Of a stretch of DNA of 56,496 nt, positions 34,443 to 42,700 are shown in pieces. The translations under genes and the position numbers were made by a program. Origin of the DNA: Shewanella algidipiscicola (GTDB lineage: Bacteria > Pseudomonadota > Gammaproteobacteria > Enterobacterales > Shewanellaceae); NCBI RefSeq assembly GCF_003605125.1, contig NZ_QPQT01000022.1:1-56496 (forward strand). Reading direction: 5' to 3'. Each line of letters opens with the position of its first letter. The stretch's first letter is position 1. The notes beneath the pieces were generated by a model. The model made no database searches. It saw only the letters and a list, made by a program, of their open reading frames with translations, and was not told where the DNA came from.

Positions 34443-34916
34443 GTGTTAGCTCTCATACCGTAAAGGTAAGCAGAAGACCAATGCCAGTCAGCTTAGCTGA
34501 CTGGCATTTTTTGTTGGGGCTTGCTCGATGTCGATTGCCTCGCCGTTGAGGATGACCTATTTTCAGCAGGCTTGAGTGTCAAAGTTGCAATGTGCTTCTA
34601 TTAAGGTGTCATCGTTTTCTGGAAACGTCTTAGATCTGTTAATAGTAACTATGCCTGTCGGTAAGCATGAGCCTAATGGCTGCTTTTTGTTTTTCATTTT
34701 TAGTGGTTGCTGCAATGGCTGACATCATTCTGGTGACGCATTGAATGAATTGCTATTGACTCTATTTTAAAGACAGTTTCATATAGGATTTGTTTTATCT
34801 ATGTTTTCTCTAATGTAAGTTGTGTAAACAACTCACATGAGGAGAATCCGAGCCTAGCGTGCCATTATGTGGGATTAATACAATATTGCAGGCAGTAACC
34901 TACCAAATATGAATAA
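34443..34916. other. Gene-free stretch before the Nramp-like gene
   Basis: Apart from the terminator at 34480-34512, I recognise nothing in these 474 bases. The second half is A/T-rich (about 34740-34830) and probably holds the promoter of the transporter gene. Confidence 0.5.
34480..34512 (+). terminator. Terminator after the DUF4447-like gene
   Basis: AATGCCAGTCAGC and GCTGACTGGCATT form a perfect 13-base stem around TTA, followed by TTTT. Confidence 0.95.
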
Positions 34917-36203
34917 ATGGATAACGATATGATCAATAGCACGCAAGCTATGGCGGCGATTGGCCCACTTGGGCGAGTCAATCGCGTACTCAAAGCCACA
35001 GGCCCCGGGTTGTTAATGGCGGCAGCTGCCATTGGTGCATCGCATTTGGTCGCCTCAACCCGCGCTGGCGCCGAATTTGGTTGGCAGCTAGCTTGGGTGA
35101 TCGTGGCGGTTAATTTACTTAAGTATCCGTTTTTTGCGGCGGGAGCGCGTTATACCGCCGCTACTGGCGAGAGTCTGCTGCATGGTTACCTGCAGCAAGG
35201 CAGGCGCTACCTATTGCTGTTTACTGTGCTCAATACCCTTGCTGCCATCGCTAGCACCGCTGGGGTGGCGATGTTAACGGCGGCGATGCTCACTTTGTTT
35301 ATTCCCTTGTCTATCGATATCTTGGCGTTCATCGTTTTAGCCTCTAGCTTGCTCATGCTGATATTGGGGCATTATCAACTGCTTGATAAGGTGACCAAGG
35401 TGGTCATGTTGGTGTTAACCATTACCACCTTAACGGCAGCCGCATTAGCGTTTAATGCTGAGCCAATGATAGTTGACGGATTTGTGTCACCTTCGCCATG
35501 GGATTGGGCCCATGTGGGCTTTTTGGTGGCGATGATGGGCTGGATGCCCGCGCCTATTGAGGTCAGTTGTTGGAATTCATTGTGGTTATTAGAAAAGCAA
35601 AAGCAGCAAAGAGTGACTCAAGCGCAAGCCCTGTTCGATTTTAATTTAGGTTATGCCACTACAGCGGTGTTGGCGGTGGTGTTTTTATCCTTAGGGACCT
35701 TGGTGATGCACGGCAGCGGTGAGCACTTTTCCGCCTCTGGCGCTCAATTTGCTGACCAGCTCATAACCCTTTATAGCCAAGTTCTTGGCAGTGAAAGTCG
35801 TTATTTAATCGCCATTGTGGCCCTGCTGTGTATTTTCAGCACGACAGTGACAGTGATCGATGGTTACAGTCGAACTTTAGCGTTAGGTTGGCAATTATTG
35901 GTGCAGCAATCAAACGACAAAAGTAGTGCCTGGCTAACGGCTATCATGGTCGGAGTAAGTCTATTGGGGCTGGGGATCATCTTATTTTTCAAAGGCGCCT
36001 TGCTGCCATTATTGCAGTTTGTGATGACGTTAGCGTTTATGACGACCCTTATTTTTGCGTGGCTCAATTACCGTTTGATGACCAGTGAACGCTTGGCAGT
36101 AGCGGATCGTTACGGCACAAAAATGCGCTTATTATCTTGGTTGGGTATGGGGTATTTGCTGGGCTTTGCCGGCTTATTTATCTATTGGAAAACACTAGGA
36201 TAA
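34917..36203 (+). CDS. Nramp-like membrane transporter, non-canonical metal site
   Basis: A 428-residue integral membrane protein with about 11 helices, related to Nramp metal-ion transporters. TM1 reads GPGLLMAAAAIGASHLVAST, where true Nramps have DPGN; TM6 reads MGWMPAPIEVSCWNSLW, where true Nramps have MPHN. Thus the Asp and Asn metal ligands of TM1 are replaced by Gly/His-type residues, while the MP of TM6 is kept. The fold should be the same, but substrate and coupling may differ. Starts at 34917 (ATG), or possibly 34929 (GGA seven bases upstream). Monocistronic. Mn2+, Fe2+ or Mg2+ transport cannot be distinguished. Confidence 0.85.
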   Translation: MDNDMINSTQAMAAIGPLGRVNRVLKATGPGLLMAAAAIGASHLVASTRAGAEFGWQLAWVIVAVNLLKYPFFAAGARYTAATGESLLHGYLQQGRRYLLLFTVLNTLAAIASTAGVAMLTAAMLTLFIPLSIDILAFIVLASSLLMLILGHYQLLDKVTKVVMLVLTITTLTAAALAFNAEPMIVDGFVSPSPWDWAHVGFLVAMMGWMPAPIEVSCWNSLWLLEKQKQQRVTQAQALFDFNLGYATTAVLAVVFLSLGTLVMHGSGEHFSASGAQFADQLITLYSQVLGSESRYLIAIVALLCIFSTTVTVIDGYSRTLALGWQLLVQQSNDKSSAWLTAIMVGVSLLGLGIILFFKGALLPLLQFVMTLAFMTTLIFAWLNYRLMTSERLAVADRYGTKMRLLSWLGMGYLLGFAGLFIYWKTLG

Positions 36204-36372
36204 TCGTTTTTCTTGTCGGCTTGACTCCAATGTATATACGCAGGTGAAATATCGACGGCGTGATGAGCCAAAAATGGTGAAAAAACCGCTTAGTAAAGGG
36301 TAAAACTCGGTTATAATACGCCTCTAAGATGATCGCGCAGCCGCGCAATCCAAAAGGTAAAGACATTCGATT

Positions 36373-36837
36373 ATGATTAACAACGATATATTACGCCGTT
36401 TACGTTTTGTGTTTGACTACCAAAATGCGAAAATGATCAAGATTTTTGCCAAGGTAAAACATGAGATTACCCAAGAAGAACTGCTCGACATGCTTAAGAA
36501 AGAGTCAGAAGAGGGTTATAAACCGTGTAACGATAAGACCCTTTGTCTGTTCCTTGATGGCTTGATCATCGAGAAGCGGGGGTTAAAAGAGGGCGCTGAG
36601 ATCCCTGAACCCGTGTCGCAGTTAAACAATAACCTGATATTCAAGAAGCTTCGAGTCGCACTTGAGATGCGTGAAGAAGATATCATCAACACGCTTGCCT
36701 TGGCAGACTTCAGCATGAGTAAGTCAGAGTTAGGTGCTTTGTTTAGAAAGCCTGGCCATAAGCATTTTAAAGAGTGTGGTGATCAGGTGTTGCGTAACTT
36801 CCTTACTGGGTTATCGATTAAATATCGTGGTAAGTGA
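36373..36837 (+). CDS. yehS: DUF1456 protein YehS
   Basis: A 154-residue protein with two tandem DUF1456 repeats: NDILRRLRFVFDYQNAKMIK in the first half and NNLIFKKLRVALEMREEDII in the second, each followed by a short helical block and an LxxFLxGL segment (LCLFLDGL and LRNFLTGL). It matches E. coli YehS in length and layout. The function is unknown. A -10-like TATAAT lies at 36313-36318, about 55 bases before the start, and a palindromic terminator follows. Confidence 0.92.
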   Translation: MINNDILRRLRFVFDYQNAKMIKIFAKVKHEITQEELLDMLKKESEEGYKPCNDKTLCLFLDGLIIEKRGLKEGAEIPEPVSQLNNNLIFKKLRVALEMREEDIINTLALADFSMSKSELGALFRKPGHKHFKECGDQVLRNFLTGLSIKYRGK

Positions 36838-36856
36838 GCTTAAATCAGTCATATTG

Positions 36857-36883
36857 AAAGCACAGCCTAGGCTGTGCTTTTTT
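36857..36883 (+). terminator. Terminator of yehS
   Basis: AAAGCACAGCC and GGCTGTGCTTT form a palindromic stem around TA, followed by TTT. Confidence 0.9.
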
Positions 36884-37033
36884 GTGGGCCAAAGTAGGAT
36901 GTTTAAAACAAAGGTAAGGATAAAATAATCAAAAATCCACCGCTAAAAGGACAACAAAGATCACACTTTGTGGTAATCTTGCCGCATTCGAACGACAGTC
37001 AATCCACTATTTCACATACAATAAAGGTTACCA

Positions 37034-38722
37034 ATGGACGATAATAAACGCCCGCTATATCTTCCTTTTGCCGGCCCAGCCATTTTGGAGGCGCCTCTTA
37101 TCAATAAAGGCAGTGCGTTTACCGAAGAGGAGCGTATTTTCTTTAACCTTGAGGGCCTACTGCCTCATGTTATCGAAACAATTGAAGAACAAGCGTCGCG
37201 TGCCTACGACCAATATAAAAACTTCAGCAATGATCTCGATAGACATATCTATTTGAGAAACATTCAAGACACCAACGAAACCCTATTTTATCGCTTGGTG
37301 CAAAACCACATTACCGAGATGATGCCTATTATCTACACCCCTACGGTGGGGATGGCGTGTGAGCGTTTTTCAAAAAACTATCGTCGTAATCGGGGTCTGT
37401 TTGTCTCTTATCCTCATAAAGACCGTATCGATGATATTTTGAATAACTCGACTCGCCAAAAAGTGAAAATTATTGTGGTCACCGATGGTGAGCGTATCTT
37501 AGGTCTTGGTGACCAAGGCATTGGTGGTATGGGGATCCCCATTGGTAAACTCTCTTTGTATACCAGTTGTGGTGGGATCAGCCCAGCATATACCTTGCCA
37601 ATTACGTTGGATGTAGGCACGGATAATCCGCATCTGCTTGAAGATCCTATGTATATGGGTTGGCGTAATCAGCGTATTGGCGGCGAAGAATATGCCGAAT
37701 TTGTTGAAGCCTTTATGCAAGCTGTACATCGTCGCTGGCCAGATGCATTGATCCAATTTGAAGATTTTGCGCAAAAGAATGCCATGCCATTACTTGAGCG
37801 TTATAAAGACCAATATTGCTGTTTTAATGACGATATTCAAGGCACTGCGGCAGTGGCAGTCGGTTCATTACTGGCTGCCTGTAAGGCTGCTAATACTCAG
37901 TTGAGTCAGCAACGCATTGCGTTTCTTGGTGCAGGCAGCGCCGGCTGTGGTATCGCCGAGGCGATTGTGGCGCAGATGGTCTCTGAAGGTATTTCTGATG
38001 AGCAGGCTCGTCAGCAGGTGTTCATGGTTGACCGTTGGGGCTTGCTGCAAGACAACATGCCTAACTTATTGCCATTCCAGCAAACCTTGGCACAGAAGTC
38101 TGCGTTGGTGGATAGCTGGACGACCGAGAATGAAAACATTTCATTGTTGGACGTGATGCACAATGGTAAGCCGACCGTATTGATTGGAGTGTCAGGCGCG
38201 CCGGGATTATTTAGTGAAGAGATCATCAAAGCGATGCACAGTCATTGTGCGCGCCCGATCATCTTTCCGTTGTCAAATCCAACTAGTCGTGTTGAAGCAA
38301 CGCCAAAAGACATTTTGCATTGGACTAAAGGTGAAGCATTGGTTGCCACAGGCAGCCCATTCGAACCTGTGGTCATTGACGAGCAAACCTTTGAAATTGC
38401 TCAGTGCAATAACAGTTATATCTTCCCAGGTATTGGCCTTGGGGTGTTGGCTTCTGGCGCGAAACGCGTCAGCAATGAAATGCTCATGGCCTCGAGCCGT
38501 GCGTTAGCCGAATGTTCACCGCTGGCGATACAGGGGCATGGTTCATTGCTGCCTAAGCTGGAGGATATTCATCAGGTGAGTAAGCATATTGCGTTTGCGG
38601 TGGCTAAGGTTGCCGTTGAGCAAGGCCATGCACTGCCTTGCAGCGATGAATTGTTGCTACAAGCGATTGAGGGGAATTTTTGGACGGCCGATTACCGCCG
38701 TTATAAGCGTACCTCATTCTAA
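37034..38722 (+). CDS. maeA: NAD-dependent malic enzyme MaeA
   Basis: A 562-residue malic enzyme converting L-malate to pyruvate and CO2 with reduction of NAD+. The N-terminal malic domain contains YTPTVGMACERFSKNYRR and the catalytic-lysine region GMGIPIGKLSLYTSCGGI; metal ligands lie in FEDFAQKNA and FNDDIQGTA; the C-terminal NAD domain has FLGAGSAGCGIA. The length and the absence of the phosphotransacetylase tail found in MaeB point to the MaeA/SfcA type. AAGG lies nine bases before the ATG. Monocistronic, with its own terminator. Confidence 0.97.
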   Translation: MDDNKRPLYLPFAGPAILEAPLINKGSAFTEEERIFFNLEGLLPHVIETIEEQASRAYDQYKNFSNDLDRHIYLRNIQDTNETLFYRLVQNHITEMMPIIYTPTVGMACERFSKNYRRNRGLFVSYPHKDRIDDILNNSTRQKVKIIVVTDGERILGLGDQGIGGMGIPIGKLSLYTSCGGISPAYTLPITLDVGTDNPHLLEDPMYMGWRNQRIGGEEYAEFVEAFMQAVHRRWPDALIQFEDFAQKNAMPLLERYKDQYCCFNDDIQGTAAVAVGSLLAACKAANTQLSQQRIAFLGAGSAGCGIAEAIVAQMVSEGISDEQARQQVFMVDRWGLLQDNMPNLLPFQQTLAQKSALVDSWTTENENISLLDVMHNGKPTVLIGVSGAPGLFSEEIIKAMHSHCARPIIFPLSNPTSRVEATPKDILHWTKGEALVATGSPFEPVVIDEQTFEIAQCNNSYIFPGIGLGVLASGAKRVSNEMLMASSRALAECSPLAIQGHGSLLPKLEDIHQVSKHIAFAVAKVAVEQGHALPCSDELLLQAIEGNFWTADYRRYKRTSF

Positions 38723-39195
38723 TCAATTGTGTTTCGATATGATAAAAGCTGCTCAAGGGCAGCTTTTTTATTGGGCGTGTATCGTTAAGGGGCATTTGGG
38801 GGCGATCATGGCGTGTCCTCGCGTGGTATTTAAGTTTGGATGGACTTGATAAAGGCTAACTGTGTCGGGTCGGCGGCGTTGGCTCTAGCAAGGTTTTTAT
38901 CCACTCGCGTCCAGATGGTTAGTGTGGTTTACTTTGTGTAAATCATATTGACAGTCATCACAAAGTTGAGCTTTAGCGTTTGATGCTATTAGCATTTTAC
39001 TCCGATTGTTGTTACTTTTAAGTTTCAGTTAATACTGATCGGTAAGTCTAGGTTTATCGGTTCGCAGCAATTTGCTTTTTTAGTAGGTGTTTAGCCTTAG
39101 CGAAAATTTAGGTTCGCTGTAAAAGCTAAATTGAGCGTCACCTTTATTTCACTATTTTGTCAGTTTGGCCATTGCCACTGACTCTAGGAGCCACT
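38723..39195. other. Gene-free stretch between maeA and the tri-heme cytochrome
   Basis: After the maeA terminator I see no gene or RNA. A seven-base inverted repeat, CTTTGTG / CACAAAG, at 38932-38938 and 38959-38965 is too short and too widely spaced to call an operator. Confidence 0.45.
38744..38769 (+). terminator. Terminator of maeA
   Basis: AAAAGCTGC and GCAGCTTTT pair around TCAAGG, ending in a T run. Confidence 0.9.
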
Positions 39196-39429
39196 ATGAA
39201 ATATCTCGCTATTGTTGCCGCCTTACTCTTTGCTGGTTCAGCAGCAGCACTCGATTGTACTGAGTGTCATGAGAAAGTCGATTTGACGGTACACCAAGAG
39301 GCCGAAGCAACATTGGCTACATGTAATGATTGTCATGGTATGAGCGATGCCCACACCGTCGACATGGAGCTACACACTCCAGAATTGACCATTACAGAAT
39401 GTGCCGATTGTCATGGCATGGAAAAGTAA
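39196..39429 (+). CDS. Tri-heme periplasmic c-type cytochrome, very small
   Basis: A 77-residue precursor with a signal peptide (about 1-18, ending SAAA) and three covalent heme motifs: CTECH, CNDCH and CADCH. The mature part is only about 59 residues. It has six histidines: the three in the CxxCH motifs plus one in TVHQEA, one in SDAHTV and one in MELHTP, exactly enough for bis-histidine ligation of three hemes. I start it at ATG 39196, with AGGAG six bases upstream, rather than 13 codons earlier. It should be a soluble periplasmic electron carrier, related to the small tetraheme cytochromes of Shewanella but one heme short. Partner unknown. Confidence 0.9.
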   Translation: MKYLAIVAALLFAGSAAALDCTECHEKVDLTVHQEAEATLATCNDCHGMSDAHTVDMELHTPELTITECADCHGMEK

Positions 39430-39457
39430 TTTCTGATTAGTTAAGTTGCTGTAATGT

Positions 39458-39491
39458 AAGCCATCTTATTGTTTTTAAGGTGGCTTTTTTT
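39458..39491 (+). terminator. Terminator of the tri-heme cytochrome gene
   Basis: AAGCCATCTTA and TAAGGTGGCTT pair (one G-T pair) around a T-rich loop and run into TTTTTTT. Confidence 0.85.
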
Positions 39492-39661
39492 ATGGCATCG
39501 TTCAGAGCAAATGATGATTAAATGAGCTCATATCAAATTGCCAGTTACCGTATCGTTTTTACCTTATCGCAAGATACACATAGTGGTCGCCACTCGCCTA
39601 ACTGTGGCTGGAGCTAGTGCACTATGGTTGATAGATGGGCTCGACTTGGTATTTTTTACGT

Positions 39662-39690
39662 AAAAAAAGGGCCCTCGTTATGGACCCTTT
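39662..39690 (-). terminator. Probable terminator of the subtilase gene
   Basis: On the minus strand AAAGGGTCC pairs with GGGCCCTTT (one mismatch) and is followed by seven T. It lies about 95 bases after the stop codon. Confidence 0.7.
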
Positions 39691-39784
39691 GTTGGAATTA
39701 TCGTATCAGCGTAAATTTAAGCTTGAGCCCAAGATTAAATAATTCAGTTTTAGGCTTAGGCATTTAAGTTGCTCTTTTAACGCT

Positions 39785-42700
39785 TCAGTGTGGGTGAAGC
39801 TTTCTACGACGCCCTACTGCCAATGCTAATAAGCCAACGACGAAGTAACCTAAACTCCCCCCGTCATCAGAACTATCAACCTGTGGCGTTTCTGGCTCTG
39901 GTGCCGGCGGTACAGGATCGACACCGTTAGACATGACTGTCAGATTAAAGCGGGTGTGTGCTGCATCGTTAGGGAAGGTGATGTCATGGGCTGTGACTGT
40001 AACGACTGTTTCGCCATGCCAATCCTGCTCTGGGGTTAGGGTCACCATGTTACCTTCGATAACGGCGTTGATGTGCTCACCACTGACCTTAATGGCATTT
40101 GCGGTGTTTTCCTTATCCTGTATTAACACTTCAAAGCTGATGCTGTCATTTTCATCGACAGACATATCATTGATTGCGCCAATAGACAGGTTTGACGGCA
40201 CATTAATGGTAGCAATGCTGGTGGTGCTATCGCTGCCGGTGTAGTCACTATCTACTGCTAAACTGAGTGCGTGACCCACGCCAGTAGCGCCGACCCGAGC
40301 AGAAAAGGACACTTTTATTTCAGACTGCTCCGGACCGATATAGTTAGCACAGACCACAAGTCCCTCTTCGATTTTTACGTCAAGGTCGTCATAGGCAAAC
40401 CCATCACCGCTGTAACCATAGGAAGGGCCAAAGGTGCCGCGCGGGCCATAGTAGCCATGCAGGCCAATAGAGCCTAAGTGAGATTTAGTCCCTTCGAGTT
40501 TGTCATAAGCGAAAATAAATTCATGCTTACCCGGGGTGAAATCTATTTGACTCGAGGCGATCACCTCGAAGCTATAGCGTGCGTCATAGTCTGGCTCGAA
40601 GTTAACCCCCCAAGCAAATTCTTGGCGCATATTATCCCACTCGATAATGAGGTAAGTACCGTCTGCAGTACTTGCCATACTCACCCCATCGAGGCTATCT
40701 GTGTCCAAGTTGTATTCAGACAGGGTGGCACCGTCACCTCGCCACAGTGGAGCAATAATGGTGTCAGGGAAAAAGTCGCCTGCAACAGGATAGTGTGCCG
40801 GCCAGAACAGCGGCATACTGTCGAGTTGAATAAAACCACCGGGTGAGATGGTGAGTGTATCTGGCTCCATGTAGTCGGGGTTATTGTTGTACAGCGGGAT
40901 ATGCTCAATACCAAAAATGCTCAATGGCAATATCACAGTGTCAACCACACGACCTTGGATCGCCGGCTCCGCAGTGATGCCTGCTTCGCTGAGTAGATCT
41001 AAGTAGTATGGATTTGAGCCGATAGGGACTCGGCAACTTTCATCCACTGCACTTGTGGTGTACTGATATTTGCGTTGCTGAGCGTTACTCGCCATCTGTA
41101 GCGTGCTGAGGCTGATTTGCTGACCTTCAATATTTATTGAATCTTGCAGGCTTTGGTTGTTACTGATCGCCATTACTGTGTCTTCGAGCAGTTGCAAGCC
41201 TTCAGGTAGCGTGACATTAAGGTTCACATCTCGCTCTAACCCAAGGGTGTTGGGTGCCAGTGTCACAGTGACATCGACCACATCGCCTTCTTTAGCTTGT
41301 TCTTGACTGGTCACAATAGCGACATCGTCACCGGCGTGAACCAAATGGATAGCCATCTTACCAATGTTGCCCTCATTGTCAGCGCTGCTACCCACTTCAA
41401 TTACGCCATAGAAACGATCGCCTTTTTGTGCATCAGGCAGTGTCCAATGCATCTGTAGTTGGTAAGGGTCAAGACCATTGGTGCTTTGTGGTCCAGTGAT
41501 GGTTAAGGCTTGATTACTTTCATTGGCAATAATCGCTAAGCTGGTCTTGATACTGTCTTGGGTATCTTTAGCATCACCATATAGGCTCTTGTTATTGCTG
41601 ACCATAGCCCAGTAGCGGCCCGGTAGCGGATTATTAATGTTGCAGTAATCGAGGAGGTCGGTCGATGAGAAGCATATTGCTTCGTCATGCCATTCAACCA
41701 AACCATTGGCATTCAGATCCATACCTATATCGACCTTGCTCACCGCCGCTTTATCTTCGGAGGTGACTTCCCATACGATTCGACTCGTGCCTTCGGGAAC
41801 ATCGAAGAACTGGATATCAATGCCGGGGTTGCTGCTTAGCGTTTCAGGCTGAGTAAAATCGGGGAGCTTGGACGCACTGAGCTTATGATGGCTCATTTTC
41901 CCGGCAGTTAAACCATGGACCTTAACATTGAGCTCACTGATCTCTTTGGTCATTAACTCAGGCGTCAATATGGTACCATTGTCACGGTGGATCACACCCG
42001 ACACCATTTCTGGTAGGCTAGAGCCGCTATATCGTGCCATTACTGGCAGGTACTGTGATGCTAAGCGGTTATCTTTAGGGGTGATTTCAACCTTACCAAA
42101 GACCTCGTTAGAAGAGGAGTTTACATTCACCGAAGTCACATCCAATACGTTGGCGGTAACCATAATGCTTTGAGACTCGCCAGCTTTCAGGCTAAAGCTG
42201 TTTGGGTACACGGCTAACTCAAGGAAGGGGGCACCTTCGGCCTCGAGCCCTATCGCACTGATTTCCCATTCACCGTCTGTCGTGGCAGTAAAGGTACGCA
42301 TCCAAGTGCAGCTGCTTTTACATTCTGAATTGACTAAGTAAGGCACGTTGAGAGCGGTAACGTCCCCGCCTTCTTCAGGGTTAGCCGCGCGGTAGTTATC
42401 GGCGGTTTCATCCATTACTAGGCCGACTTTCATTGCTCGAGCTACGTTAATGACGCCACTGCCCATCTCGTAGAACGTCGCTTCCTGAAGCTTTGTTGGA
42501 ATCGTATTACTGTATGACTTACCAGGGAGAGCCGTGGTCATCAAGGCCGACTGGATCATCGCCGGCGTCCATTGTGGATAGGCTTGCGTTAATAGCGCTA
42601 AGGCACCAGCAACATGTGGGCCAGACATAGAGGTGCCACTGATTGCCACGTAATCACTAGGCGCGGGGAACATACTGAAGGGCATTTCATCGGCGTAAGC

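Larger units (their letters stand above)
39430..39784. other. Gene-free stretch with two convergent terminators
   Basis: No gene seen. It holds the cytochrome terminator (39458-39491) and, on the other strand, the likely terminator of the subtilase gene (39662-39690). Confidence 0.6.

Noticed and set aside
38932..38965. CTTTGTG / CACAAAG inverted repeat as a CRP or FNR site
   Set aside because: The arms are 20 bases apart and do not match either consensus.
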